Source: UBA4844 sp050943255 (GTDB lineage: Bacteria; Bacillota; Syntrophomonadia; Syntrophomonadales; Syntrophomonadaceae). Taken from it: DNA of 64,000 bases. Of the stretch, positions 17,524 to 27,099 are shown in pieces (the first letter of the stretch is position 1; every line of letters starts with the position of its first letter). The position numbers and the translations under genes are program-made. The notes under the pieces are model-generated. The model saw only the letters and a program-made list of their open reading frames with translations. It was not told where the DNA came from and made no database searches. The DNA is taken from NCBI GenBank assembly GCA_050943255.1, contig JBMNOV010000004.1, positions 15,398-79,397 of the forward strand, in the 5' to 3' direction.

Positions 17524-18372
17524 CTACACCTCCACCACCAGGTTATCAATTAATCTAGTCTTCCCAAACTTAACTGCTAATGCTACTAATACTTTACCAT
17601 TAACCTTTTCTATTGGGGTAAGATCTTCTGCATTTAAGATCTCGATGTAATCAATTTTCGCCTGAGGGCTTTTAAGTATCATCTCTTTAATACTATCTAA
17701 AAGCCTGTTTACATCCCTCTCCCCTTTAATAATTTGCTCTTGGGCCATTAAAAGTGACTTATTCAATATAAGTGCTTGTTGCCTCTCATTAGGATTTAGA
17801 TAAACGTTGCGCGAACTTAAAGCGAGCCCATCATGTTCTCTTACAATTGGAACTCCAACAATCTCTAAAGGAAAATTAAGCTCCTTTACCATTTTTTTAA
17901 TTATCATTAATTGTTGCATATCCTTTTGCCCGAAAAAGGCTTTAACCGGCAAACATACGTGAAATAGCTTCGTACAGACCGTAGTAACTCCATTAAAATG
18001 GCCAGGGCGGGAGGCTCCGCACATTCTTTCGCCAATCGTGCCTCTCACCTCAACACTGCTGCTATAATCTCTTGGGTACATTTCCTGGGCTGAAGGTGCA
18101 AAAACAATATCTACCCCGGCATTCTCCAATAAATTGCAATCACGGTTAAGGTCCCGGGGATATTCCTCGAAATCTTCCCCCTGTCCAAATTGTATAGGAT
18201 TTACAAATATACTCACAACCACTAAATCACACATCTTACGCGCGGTCTTAACCAGCGCCATATGCCCGTCATGCAGGTACCCCATAGTGGGGACAAGTCC
18301 TATCTCTTTCCCCTGTCTACGTTCATTTTGTGAGTAATTTTGCATTTCTTTGATGTTGTCAATAATCCGCAT
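17524..18372 (-). CDS. panC: Pantothenate synthetase
   Basis: ATP-dependent ligation of pantoate and beta-alanine. It is a nucleotidyltransferase-fold enzyme with the PTMGYLHDGH motif (HxGH, residues 28-37), VSIFVNPIQFG, the GQKDMQQL loop and the ISSRN-like ALSSRNVYL region. The 282-residue length is typical. GGGGGA precedes the ATG closely. It lies between panB and panD. Confidence 0.97.
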   Translation of the reverse strand: MRIIDNIKEMQNYSQNERRQGKEIGLVPTMGYLHDGHMALVKTARKMCDLVVVSIFVNPIQFGQGEDFEEYPRDLNRDCNLLENAGVDIVFAPSAQEMYPRDYSSSVEVRGTIGERMCGASRPGHFNGVTTVCTKLFHVCLPVKAFFGQKDMQQLMIIKKMVKELNFPLEIVGVPIVREHDGLALSSRNVYLNPNERQQALILNKSLLMAQEQIIKGERDVNRLLDSIKEMILKSPQAKIDYIEILNAEDLTPIEKVNGKVLVALAVKFGKTRLIDNLVVEV

Positions 18373-18439
18373 AATGTCCCCCGTTGTTTGGCTTTGATTT
18401 AGCCAGGCAGGATATACAGCTGCCCGGCTAAATAAATTC

Positions 18440-19270
18440 TTAATATAGTTTTTCTAATACGTCGTCTGAGATAGTAAAGCAATGCTCTTTACCTGGAAAA
18501 CTCCCGTTTTCAACTTCCTCTTTATAAGCTTTTAGAGCATCTACAATAATTGGCTGAAGATTAGCGTATTTCTTAACAAATTTAGGAACATGTCCGGAAA
18601 ACATGCCCAACATGTCATTAATAACCAAGACCTGACCATCACAATGTGGTCCGGCGCCAATACCAATAGTTGGTGCGGAAACCTCTTCGGTAATCTTCTT
18701 CGCCAAGGCGAATGGTACACATTCCAGGGTTATAGCAAAAACCCCGGCCTTATCCAACTCTTTGGCGTCGCGAACCAGCTTCCGGGCAGTTTCCAAATCT
18801 TTTCCTTGAACCTTGAACCCGCCAAACTGGTTAACTGATTGTGGAGTTAAACCTATGTGAGCCATTACCGGAATCTGAGCATCAAGAATTGCTTTAACCA
18901 CCTCAATTCTTTCCACTCCTCCTTCTAGTTTAACTGCCTGCGCACCGCCCTCCTGAATTAAACGTCCCGCATTCTTAACTGCTTCATAAGGCGATGTATG
19001 GTAAGAAAGAAAAGGCAAATCAGCTACTACCATCGCATTTTGGGTTCCCCGGACAACTGCCTTAGTATGGTGTACCATATCATCCATAGTAACCGCCAGG
19101 GTATTTTCATACCCTAAAACCACATTTCCGAGTGAATCTCCGACTAAGATCATATCTAAACCAGCCTGGTCAACCATGCTGGCAAGTGAAAAATCATAAG
19201 ATGTAAGCATACTTATTTTAATATTTTTAGCTTTCTTCTCTTTGATAGTTGCTGTTGTAACTCTAGCCAT
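18440..19270 (-). CDS. panB: 3-methyl-2-oxobutanoate hydroxymethyltransferase
   Basis: First committed step of pantothenate synthesis: hydroxymethyl transfer from methylene-tetrahydrofolate to ketoisovalerate. The TIM-barrel features are MLTSYDFSLASMVDQAG, the metal and substrate residues in LVGDSLGNV, VKLEGG, HIGLTPQ and TIGIGAG. Length 276. AAGGAGG precedes the ATG. The folate genes just upstream supply its cofactor. Confidence 0.97.
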   Translation of the reverse strand: MARVTTATIKEKKAKNIKISMLTSYDFSLASMVDQAGLDMILVGDSLGNVVLGYENTLAVTMDDMVHHTKAVVRGTQNAMVVADLPFLSYHTSPYEAVKNAGRLIQEGGAQAVKLEGGVERIEVVKAILDAQIPVMAHIGLTPQSVNQFGGFKVQGKDLETARKLVRDAKELDKAGVFAITLECVPFALAKKITEEVSAPTIGIGAGPHCDGQVLVINDMLGMFSGHVPKFVKKYANLQPIIVDALKAYKEEVENGSFPGKEHCFTISDDVLEKLY

Positions 19271-19297
19271 GATATAACCTCCTTCGCACTGGTTGGC

Positions 19298-20188
19298 TTA
19301 ATTAATATTAACAACCTGTTGGAGTCGCTCATTAAACAACTTTTGTAACTCTTCCATGCTCTGTCGGTTTATGCTGCCTTTTTCTACTGCAACCTGACTT
19401 GTATGAAAACCTAGTAAACTGTATAGTTTCAAAAATTCAGGGGTTACTTCTTCTAAACAATCCAAGTGTTTAATTACTGTACTTAAATCACCCCGCGCAA
19501 TTGGTCCAGTTAGTGCCCCGGGAATACCTATTTTCTGAACATTGTTCATTGTTCCGGTTATCAATGGCAACAGGGCTCGTAACGCCTTATGTCTTGGGAT
19601 TCCGGTTGATTCCAGCAGCTTTATCCCTAAATCAATTAGAGTAACCAGATAATTAGATACAACACAGGCCCCGGCATGATACAGAGGCTTGGCTTCCCTA
19701 TCAATGAAGAAATATTCCCCGCCTAAAGTTTCCACAATACCGACAGCTATATCATAGGCTTCCTGGTCACCTTCAATACTAAAAATAGAACCAGGTAGAA
19801 TAGCAACAGCCCGTTCAACGCTGGCAAAAGATTGCAGTGGATGCACAGACAGCACCAAAGCTCCGAAACTCTTGGCCCGATCCAGAACCTCTGAGGACTG
19901 GGCTCCACTCATATGGACTATAACCTGTCCTGCGCGAAAAGCATCATGATCTGCCATTCTATTTACAACATCCTCAATAGCTGAGTCTGATGTAGTTATG
20001 AAAATAATATCAGCCGAGCGAGAAACTTCTTGAGGTGATGGATACGAAATACATCCAACCCGTTTTGCCAGCTCTTTGGAAGATTCGGGGTTAATATCAT
20101 AGACGCCCGTAATCTCATAACCCTTATCATTAAGTACCACCCCAATTGCCGTTCCTACTACCCCCGCCCCGATGATGCCTAGTTTCAT
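19298..20188 (-). CDS. Rossmann-like/DUF2520 dehydrogenase, candidate ketopantoate reductase (PanG type)
   Basis: A 296-residue NAD(P)-dependent dehydrogenase. GIIGAGVVGTAIG is the N-terminal dinucleotide-binding loop, and the C-terminal half is the helical DUF2520 domain (HAGACVVSNYLVTL, ITGTMNN). It stands directly upstream of panB, and the window has panB, panC and panD but no panE. A DUF2520-type ketopantoate reductase named PanG has been described in Francisella, from memory, so this gene probably supplies the missing pantoate step. The assignment is inference from fold and neighbours. AAAGGGGG lies 7 nt before the ATG. Confidence 0.75.
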   Translation of the reverse strand: MKLGIIGAGVVGTAIGVVLNDKGYEITGVYDINPESSKELAKRVGCISYPSPQEVSRSADIIFITTSDSAIEDVVNRMADHDAFRAGQVIVHMSGAQSSEVLDRAKSFGALVLSVHPLQSFASVERAVAILPGSIFSIEGDQEAYDIAVGIVETLGGEYFFIDREAKPLYHAGACVVSNYLVTLIDLGIKLLESTGIPRHKALRALLPLITGTMNNVQKIGIPGALTGPIARGDLSTVIKHLDCLEEVTPEFLKLYSLLGFHTSQVAVEKGSINRQSMEELQKLFNERLQQVVNIN

Positions 20189-20267
20189 ATCGAAACCCCC
20201 TTTGTATACAGGTAATTTAACCTGTTACCTGTTTAGTTGTTCAGCCCATCCCCTATAAAGATTAGAG

Positions 20268-20804
20268 CTAAACCATTTCATTACAACCGGAGTTTTCAGC
20301 GGGAGAATATTTTAATTTGGTTATTCCCCGGGTTCCTTCTCGCTCTAATACTCTAACCAACACCTCCTTGATTTTAACCCCATTATCCGGAAATACTAGT
20401 TCACTGTTTATTTCCTGTAATGGAATCAGAACAAACAACCGCTCACGCATATGGGGATGAGGAATTTTTAATTCCTTCAAATTAATAACTTCATCTCCAT
20501 ATAATAAAATGTCTAGATCTATACAACGGGGGCCCCATTTGACGTTTCGCTGGCGGCCCATTTTAATTTCAATTGCAGTCAACTGGTGTAACAATTCCCC
20601 AGCACTTAATCTTGTCCTTGCTTCGATTACCTGATTAATAAAATCATCCTGATCAGTTTTCCCCCAAGGGGATGTTATATAAAGGGATGATGCCCGGGTA
20701 ATTTCAGTATTTTTAATATTATCTATATTTTTACGCGCTAGTTCAAGTTGGGCTAATTTATCGCCGATATTCGAACCTAATCCAATGTAAACTATATTGT
20801 TCAT
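20268..20804 (-). CDS. folK: 2-amino-4-hydroxy-6-hydroxymethyldihydropteridine pyrophosphokinase
   Basis: Transfers pyrophosphate from ATP to the pterin alcohol in folate synthesis. The HPPK features are GLGSNIGDK at the N-terminus, SSLYITSPWG, the FINQV segment, and WGPRCIDLDILLYGD with the metal-binding aspartates, followed by IPHPHMRER. Length 178. It follows folB by 86 bp and ends the folP-folB-folK set. Confidence 0.96.
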   Translation of the reverse strand: MNNIVYIGLGSNIGDKLAQLELARKNIDNIKNTEITRASSLYITSPWGKTDQDDFINQVIEARTRLSAGELLHQLTAIEIKMGRQRNVKWGPRCIDLDILLYGDEVINLKELKIPHPHMRERLFVLIPLQEINSELVFPDNGVKIKEVLVRVLEREGTRGITKLKYSPAENSGCNEMV

Positions 20805-20890
20805 GCTATATTCACCCTTTAAAATAGCATATAGCTATAAAGTGGGCAAGAACTTCTTAATTTTTATTAAACTATTTAATATTTAAATAA

Positions 20891-21253
20891 TTATATTACC
20901 AAACTCCTCCTAATTTTGACGGCAAAATACCCAAATTTACCCTCTACCGGGGCTTCTGGTTTGTAAACGGTTACTTCAACTTCAATAACCGGGAATTCCC
21001 CCAATATAGCCTGAGCAATTTTTTCCGCCAGGGTTTCTAACAGGTTACATGCAGGTCCCTGAACTATTTTACGTACCACCTCGTATACCTGAGCATAGTC
21101 AACTGTTAGAGCAAGATCATCCTGCTGTCCTGCAGCATGCAAATCCATAAATAATTCCAAGTCTACTTTGAACACTTGGGGAGATCTTTTTTCAGCCGTC
21201 AAAACCCCATGACAACCTGTAAAGGTTAGTCCATTTGCTAATATGCTATCCAT
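20891..21253 (-). CDS. folB: Dihydroneopterin aldolase
   Basis: Cleaves dihydroneopterin to 6-hydroxymethyl-dihydropterin and glycolaldehyde. T-fold protein of 120 residues with GLTFTGCHGVLTAEK (the usual GxHGxxxxE with the catalytic glutamate region), DLALTVDYAQVY, and the C-terminal ETLAEKIA and VTVYKPEAPV. The start overlaps the end of folP by 8 bp, and GAGG inside folP is its ribosome site, so the two are coupled. Confidence 0.95.
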   Translation of the reverse strand: MDSILANGLTFTGCHGVLTAEKRSPQVFKVDLELFMDLHAAGQQDDLALTVDYAQVYEVVRKIVQGPACNLLETLAEKIAQAILGEFPVIEVEVTVYKPEAPVEGKFGYFAVKIRRSLVI

Positions 21254-22433
21254 CTTCTCGCCTCACCGCGTCTATCATTTCTGCCAAACGCCTGGTCGCC
21301 TCAACATCATGTACCCTGACGATATCTGCACCATTAATTATGCCTATAGCAACAGCAGCCAGGCTTCCCTCCAGCCGTTGATCCACATCTAAACCCAAGG
21401 TCGCGCCAATAAAAGCCTTGCGCGATGCCGCTAATAATACTGGTTTACCCAGGCTGCGGAAATCCCGCAAACGTTTAAGCAGCAACCTGTTCTCCGCTGG
21501 TGTTTTACCAAATCCTATACCAGGATCAACAATAATCTTGTTATCCGGCAACCCGGCTTTAACCGCCATTTCCATAGATTCATCCAATTCATTTAATATA
21601 TCTGCTATTAGATCCTGATATGGTTCATTTTTACGTAGGTGTAGCCGGTTATGCATCAAAATTACTGGAGCCTGTTTTTCTACCAGAACCGGTAATAGTC
21701 CTTCATCAAGCTGTAATTGTCCTATATCATTAATTATATGGGCTCCTCTTGCCAGACTAGCCCGGGCGACCCTGCCTCTAAAGGTATCAATAGAAATAAT
21801 CATTTTTCCTGCTAGTTTATCTAATACCGGAAGCAGTCGACTAAGTTCTTCCTCTTCCCCCGCTAATATAGCCCCGGGCCGGGAAGAAGCAGCTCCAATA
21901 TCTATTATATCCGCACCCTGATCCAGCATCTCTTGAGCTCGTTCAACCGCCTTCTCAGGGTTCAGGTATTTTCCTCCATCGGAAAAAGAATCAGGTGTTA
22001 TATTAAGTATCCCCATAATGAGGGTTCTTTTACCCAGCTTTAAACACTGGCCATGAGGCAAATCAATGGTATGCTCATTTTGTTCCAACCCTGACAATAT
22101 TTTTTCAATTTCCTCAGCCACCTTAATTAACCCAAAAGGCTGTACCTTGAGTTTCTTTAGGAGCAGGTAATAGTGTTTACGGGTACCCATTAAGAGGACG
22201 TCACCAGAGCCCTCCAGAGAAAGAGCCTGTCTCGCTACTGCTGCTTCTCCTCCCTTGGAAAGCATTTCCTGCTTGATTATATTCGCTGCCCGATAAGAGA
22301 TGTCTTTTATTTTTATCCAGTAGAACTGAGCCTTAGGTAAAAGATACGGGAAAGCTCCCGGATCTACCCCTATTTGTTCCAAAGCAATTTTAGCTTCATA
22401 TTTATTACTAGGAAAAATGGCATGACATCTCAT
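21246..22433 (-). CDS. folP: Dihydropteroate synthase with N-terminal extension
   Basis: Condenses pterin pyrophosphate with p-aminobenzoate. The catalytic TIM barrel occupies about residues 130-395: MGILNITPDSFSDGG, DIGAASSRPGA, ISIDTF, VDPGIGFGKT and SRKAFIG. The first 125 residues are an extra alpha/beta domain not present in E. coli FolP (about 280 residues), a form I recall from other clostridia. Its role is unknown. AGGAGG lies 8 nt before the ATG. Confidence 0.95.
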   Translation of the reverse strand: MRCHAIFPSNKYEAKIALEQIGVDPGAFPYLLPKAQFYWIKIKDISYRAANIIKQEMLSKGGEAAVARQALSLEGSGDVLLMGTRKHYYLLLKKLKVQPFGLIKVAEEIEKILSGLEQNEHTIDLPHGQCLKLGKRTLIMGILNITPDSFSDGGKYLNPEKAVERAQEMLDQGADIIDIGAASSRPGAILAGEEEELSRLLPVLDKLAGKMIISIDTFRGRVARASLARGAHIINDIGQLQLDEGLLPVLVEKQAPVILMHNRLHLRKNEPYQDLIADILNELDESMEMAVKAGLPDNKIIVDPGIGFGKTPAENRLLLKRLRDFRSLGKPVLLAASRKAFIGATLGLDVDQRLEGSLAAVAIGIINGADIVRVHDVEATRRLAEMIDAVRREDG

Positions 22434-22465
22434 TTAACTGTCCTCCTGCAGATATAAGACGATTT

Positions 22466-22990
22466 TTAATACTCAAAACCGCTGACATTAATTTCTTTAC
22501 GCTTGGCCTTGGGACAGTTATCGTGTTCAGGACATTGATTACATATCCGTGATAAATTATCAGCACGGTGTAAACGCTCGCCCAAAAAGCTCATATCCCT
22601 GCTTATATTACGGTGTTCAAATATAGCCTTACTTATTAGCTCGATTTCATTGGCATTAAAAAATGACTGGGTTAATATCTCCTTGGCCAGCAGCGCCCCA
22701 TAAGAGGCATGGTCAACTCCTTCTCGGTATTCCTTCCATTTACCTATATCATGCAGTAATCCGGCTGCATAAATTACTTCCTTGGCTGCGAGTTTACCTG
22801 CAAAGTTATTTTCTTTAATAAAGTAATTTAAATCATTATGCTCCAAAACCAAGATATATACGATCCGCGCTACATCAAGATGATGGCGGAAGTCATGCAG
22901 ACAAAATTTTGGTTCCATTTCTTCTTCCATATTGTATTTAATATATTTCTGGTAAAGCGTATCATTTATCAGCAGCTCCACCCTTTTCAT
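22466..22990 (-). CDS. HD-domain metal-dependent phosphohydrolase
   Basis: A 174-residue HD hydrolase. Metal ligands are visible as His in CLHDFRHHLDVAR, the HD pair in AGLLHDIGKW, DHASYG and the EHR near the C-terminal third. A C-terminal cysteine cluster (ICNQCPEHDNC) could bind a further metal. The ATG at 22990 is preferred to a GTG at 22999, which lies inside the GGGGTG ribosome site. It precedes folP by 32 bp; one may speculate on a role in pterin or nucleotide metabolism, but the substrate is unknown. Confidence 0.8.
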   Translation of the reverse strand: MKRVELLINDTLYQKYIKYNMEEEMEPKFCLHDFRHHLDVARIVYILVLEHNDLNYFIKENNFAGKLAAKEVIYAAGLLHDIGKWKEYREGVDHASYGALLAKEILTQSFFNANEIELISKAIFEHRNISRDMSFLGERLHRADNLSRICNQCPEHDNCPKAKRKEINVSGFEY

Positions 22991-23103
22991 ATATTTCACC
23001 CCAATATTTTCATTTTTATAATTTATATTAAACGGTTATAATAAAAATCCTTCATAATAATAATTTTACCTAATACTATTCCCCTGGCACTACCATTTAA
23101 CCG

Positions 23104-23154
23104 GAAAAAACTAAAGGTTCCTCCTTAACTATACCAGTCAAATCGAGGAACCTT
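23104..23154 (-). terminator. Intrinsic terminator after ndk
   Basis: Perfect 10-bp stem AAGGTTCCTC (23114-23123) with GAGGAACCTT (23145-23154), then TAGTTTTTT on the minus strand. An adjacent AT-rich palindrome (23159-23169 with 23177-23187) of 11 bp lies between ndk and this stem. Confidence 0.8.
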
Positions 23155-23209
23155 CTTTATTATGATTATGCAAATAATAATCATAATGATCAATTGCCAG
23201 GTAAATAAG

Positions 23210-23656
23210 CTAGAAAGCCCATTTATCAACAACACGCTGGTAGTCTATTATCTCCAGTGGACTAAAAAATAAATCTATTTCCCGTTGGGCTGATTCCCAA
23301 GAATCAGAACCGTGAATAATGTTCTGGCTGGTAGTTACCGCCAGGTCACCCCGAATAGTACCTGGTAAAGCTTCAGCCGGATTAGTTTTACCCATAAGAT
23401 TCCGTAGGGCATCAATAACTCCAGGACCTTCCCAAACCATAGCAACTACTGGCCCTGAAGTAATAAATTCTACCAGTTCACCGAAAAAAGGTTTGTCCTT
23501 ATGTTCTTCATAATGTTTCTCTGCCATATCCCGGCTGATGACCAAGAGCTTAAGACCTACTAATTTGAAACCTTTTTGTTCGATGCGTTTTATTATTTCA
23601 CCTACCTGACCTTTTTGTACCCCGTCAGGCTTAACCATGATAAAAGTACTTTCCAC
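23210..23656 (-). CDS. ndk: Nucleoside diphosphate kinase
   Basis: Equilibrates nucleoside triphosphate pools through a phosphohistidine. MVKPDGVQKG and the active-site histidine in NIIHGSDS are clear, and the 148-residue length is typical. The start is GTG at 23656, overlapping the ftsH TAG stop by one base; AAGGAG inside ftsH lies 8 nt upstream, so translation is coupled to ftsH. Confidence 0.96.
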   Translation of the reverse strand: MESTFIMVKPDGVQKGQVGEIIKRIEQKGFKLVGLKLLVISRDMAEKHYEEHKDKPFFGELVEFITSGPVVAMVWEGPGVIDALRNLMGKTNPAEALPGTIRGDLAVTTSQNIIHGSDSWESAQREIDLFFSPLEIIDYQRVVDKWAF

Positions 23657-25500
23657 TATTCCTGCTCCTTCTGTTCAATTACTTCTTCATTCTCTTGATT
23701 ATTATGACCTGTTATTATACTTTCAAATTCATTAGCTTCCATGGTTTCCCGTTCGATTAAACGAGCTGCTATTTGATGTAGTTTATCCATATTTTCCTGC
23801 AATATTTCTTCCGCCTTTTGATAACTGTTATCCATATACTGGCTGGCCTCTTTATCAATAGCGTAAGCTATCGCGTCGGAATAGTTGCGATCCCTGGAAA
23901 TATCCCGTCCCAGAAAAACCTCTTCACTTTTATGGCCAAAGGTAAGCGGCCCTAATTCATCGGACATGCCGTACTCGGTAATCATCTTACGTACAATACT
24001 GCTAGCCCTTTCCAAGTCATTCTGAGCTCCGGTACTAATATCATGAAGTACTAAGGCCTCAGCTACACGCCCGCCTAAGAGGGTAGTTACCTCATCCAGT
24101 AAATAAGAGCGGGTAATATAGTTGCGGTCTTCCTCTGGCAAAAGCAAAGTATAACCACCAGCCCGGCCCCGGGGAATAATTGATATTTTATGAAGCTTAT
24201 CAGTATTAGGTAGAAAATAGCTTACTATAGCATGACCAGCTTCATGATATGCTACCAGTTTCTTCTCTTTTTCCGATATAACCCGGGATTTCTTTTCGGG
24301 ACCGGCAATGACTCTTTCGATCGATTCCTCCAGTTCCTGCATACTTATTTTTTCATGGCCCCGCCGGGCAGATAACAGTGCCGCCTCATTAACCATGTTA
24401 GCTAAATCAGCTCCGGTAAAACCAGGTGTACGCTTAGCTAATACTTCCAGATTAACATCATCAGCGACTGGCTTATCCTTTATATGCACACTCAAGATAG
24501 CTTCTCGTCCTTTAACATCAGGCCGGTCAATTAAAATGTGCCGATCAAACCTCCCCGGTCTTAATAGGGCAGGATCTAATATATCAGGACGGTTGGTAGA
24601 TGCCATTATAATTATACCTTCGTTAGCACTAAACCCGTCCATCTCTACCAGCAACTGGTTAAGGGTTTGTTCCCTTTCATCATGTCCCCCTCCCAGTCCA
24701 GCTCCGCGCTGACGTCCTACCGCATCAATCTCATCTATGAAAACTATACAAGGAGAATTCTTTTTAGCCTGTTCAAAAAGGTCACGAACCCTGGCAGCTC
24801 CTACTCCAACAAACATTTCTACAAAATCGGAACCACTAATTGAGAAGAAAGGAACCCCAGCTTCACCTGCAACAGCTCTGGCCATAAGCGTTTTCCCGGT
24901 TCCTGGAGCACCAAAAAGCAAAATACCCTTAGGAATTTTAGCGCCTATTTTTATAAATTTATTAGGATTTTTGAGGAATTCTACTACCTCTTCCATTTCC
25001 TCTTTTGCTTCCTCTGCTCCGGCTACATCCTTAAAAGTTACCTTGGCATCTTCCCCCGTTGTCATGCGGGCTTTACTCTTGCCAAACTGCATAACACGGT
25101 TACCACCGCCCTGGCTCTGATTCATAATAAATATCAGGAAAGCGATTAGTATTAGTATAGGGAAAAGGGTGGTAAGAAGCGACATCCACCAGGGGGTTGG
25201 AGGTACCGGAACTACATTATAATTAACCTTTTTTTGCGTTAACAGATTAATTATATCGCCTTCCTTGGGGGCAGTAGCAATAAAAGCGGTACCATCAACT
25301 AACTGGCCTTCAATCCGGTAGATATTATCATCTACTTCCAGTTCGGCGATCTTAACCTGTTCTTGTTGAACTTTATTATAAAATTGGGGATAAGTAAGCT
25401 CGGTTACCTTTTCATCACGATTGGACGTTAATTGTATGGCAAATAAAGCCAGCAATACTATAAGCATATATATTGCAGCGTTCTTAAGAACTCTGTCCAC
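23656..25500 (-). CDS. ftsH: ATP-dependent zinc metalloprotease FtsH
   Basis: Membrane-bound AAA protease for quality control and regulatory proteolysis. There are two transmembrane helices (about residues 7-24 and 105-126) with a small extracytoplasmic domain between. Walker A GAPGTGKT is at 197-204, Walker B IVFIDEIDAVG at about 252-262, the second region of homology at TNRPDILDPALLRPGRFD, and the zinc motif HEAGH at 419-423. The 614 residues are typical. The start is GTG at 25500 with GGGGAGG 9 nt upstream. tilS precedes it as in B. subtilis, but without hprT between them. Confidence 0.97.
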   Translation of the reverse strand: MDRVLKNAAIYMLIVLLALFAIQLTSNRDEKVTELTYPQFYNKVQQEQVKIAELEVDDNIYRIEGQLVDGTAFIATAPKEGDIINLLTQKKVNYNVVPVPPTPWWMSLLTTLFPILILIAFLIFIMNQSQGGGNRVMQFGKSKARMTTGEDAKVTFKDVAGAEEAKEEMEEVVEFLKNPNKFIKIGAKIPKGILLFGAPGTGKTLMARAVAGEAGVPFFSISGSDFVEMFVGVGAARVRDLFEQAKKNSPCIVFIDEIDAVGRQRGAGLGGGHDEREQTLNQLLVEMDGFSANEGIIIMASTNRPDILDPALLRPGRFDRHILIDRPDVKGREAILSVHIKDKPVADDVNLEVLAKRTPGFTGADLANMVNEAALLSARRGHEKISMQELEESIERVIAGPEKKSRVISEKEKKLVAYHEAGHAIVSYFLPNTDKLHKISIIPRGRAGGYTLLLPEEDRNYITRSYLLDEVTTLLGGRVAEALVLHDISTGAQNDLERASSIVRKMITEYGMSDELGPLTFGHKSEEVFLGRDISRDRNYSDAIAYAIDKEASQYMDNSYQKAEEILQENMDKLHQIAARLIERETMEANEFESIITGHNNQENEEVIEQKEQE

Positions 25501-25622
25501 TTAATCTTTCCTCCCCTTCGGAGTATTGAGAATTCCGTCATATTTTAGCATAACCGGGTATCCTTTTCAATTATATTGCTTTTTTACACATGTATTAGTA
25601 ATTACTGTACGTATTAATTATT

Positions 25623-26993
25623 CTAATCTATAGGAAGTGTTTTTATTAACAATATTCGGTTAGTACTATTATCTACCGCTGCCCGGCGCGAAACCCTATA
25701 ACCGAGAACCGCATATATTTCTTGACTTGATGCTAGCAAAGGAATTCGATCCCGGTCTTTAAATGGTATCTTGAGATCAATAAAAAAGTCTTTTATCTTT
25801 TTACGCCCCTGCATGCCCTGGGGCGAAAAAAAATCTCCAGGCTGCCGCGAGCGCAAATATAGCTCCCCTTGTATTCTAGCATAATCAAGATAACAGTCAC
25901 CTTTTTGCGGGCAGAAATGCCCGCGTTCTAATAAATAAAAAGCAAAGCTCTGCTCAATTTCCTGTATATAAACTTGACCAGGTATTTCAACTTTATATTT
26001 AAATTGAGTTTTGACTGGTGGTTTAAAACCAAAAATCACCTGATTATATGCTTTATTTACATGTAAGCCTTTTTTAAGCCTTAGACCTTTATTTGAACCA
26101 GGTTTACCTATTAGGTTACAAATCTGTAAGATATCCCTGCCCTCCCAGCCGCTTCCTCCGTATAATTTATATAAAACTTGCAGTAAAATCCGGTGCTGGT
26201 AAGCAGGGTGTACTTTTTTAAAACTATCTGCATTAAGAATGATCTCACCGACCTGTTCCTTAATAACTATACTCTTCCATAACCTTTGGGTTTCCATTTC
26301 GATCACTTCATTCTCACCTGCTGCAATTGCAGCCAGCTGGGTGAGGCTCTCAACAATCCGGGGATTGTATTCCTGCTTTAGTAAGGGCAGAAGTTGATGA
26401 CGGAGGCGATTACGCATATAGTCATTACTGTAATTGCTCTGGTCAATACAGTACGTAATCGAATTTTCAGCCAAATAATTCTCAATCTCCCTCCTATTTA
26501 CCCCCAATAAGGGCCTAATTATCATCCCATTTACGGGAATTATTCCTCTTAATCCTTTTATGCCGCTTCCCCTGATTATATTAAGTAATACAGTTTCGGC
26601 ATTATCATCCCGGTGATGAGCAGTAGCTATACGTGAAGCCCCAATTTTCCCAGCTAATTCACTAAAGTAATGATAGCGGCATTCCCGGCCAGCTTCCTCG
26701 AGAGATTTTTTGTCCCGCTGAGCTAACTCCTTTACATTAATAAGACAGCTATAACAGCTTATTCCCTTATTATCACAGTATTCATTTACAAAACTTTCCT
26801 CGGCCTCTGCTTCGGGACGTAACCCATGGTTAAGGTGAGCTGCCACTAGGGAACAGCCCAGCACTGGCTGGAGTTTATATAAAATATCAAGCAAAGCCAT
26901 TGAATCCGGTCCCCCGGAAACACCAACTATTATTGTTTCGCCGGGTTCAATCATCTTATACTCTTTTATGTATTTATATACTTTACTAAGCAT
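25623..26993 (-). CDS. tilS: tRNA(Ile)-lysidine synthase
   Basis: Modifies C34 of the AUA-reading tRNA-Ile to lysidine using ATP and lysine. The PP-loop signature GVSGGPDSMALL is near the N-terminus, followed by HLNHGLRPEA and the RNRLRH region, and there is a C-terminal TilS domain (LRSRQPGDFF, KKIKDFFIDLKIP). The ATG at 26993 with GGAG 8 nt upstream is chosen over a TTG at 27032 that lacks a ribosome site. This gives 456 residues, typical for the family. Confidence 0.95.
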   Translation of the reverse strand: MLSKVYKYIKEYKMIEPGETIIVGVSGGPDSMALLDILYKLQPVLGCSLVAAHLNHGLRPEAEAEESFVNEYCDNKGISCYSCLINVKELAQRDKKSLEEAGRECRYHYFSELAGKIGASRIATAHHRDDNAETVLLNIIRGSGIKGLRGIIPVNGMIIRPLLGVNRREIENYLAENSITYCIDQSNYSNDYMRNRLRHQLLPLLKQEYNPRIVESLTQLAAIAAGENEVIEMETQRLWKSIVIKEQVGEIILNADSFKKVHPAYQHRILLQVLYKLYGGSGWEGRDILQICNLIGKPGSNKGLRLKKGLHVNKAYNQVIFGFKPPVKTQFKYKVEIPGQVYIQEIEQSFAFYLLERGHFCPQKGDCYLDYARIQGELYLRSRQPGDFFSPQGMQGRKKIKDFFIDLKIPFKDRDRIPLLASSQEIYAVLGYRVSRRAAVDNSTNRILLIKTLPID

Positions 26994-27099
26994 TGCATTC
27001 ACTCCAACTAGTACTATCTTAATAGTACCCAACTTACCTGCAATGGTAAACCTTATTACCAGAAAAAGTATGAAAACAGATGCCAGGGTATGAGATGAC

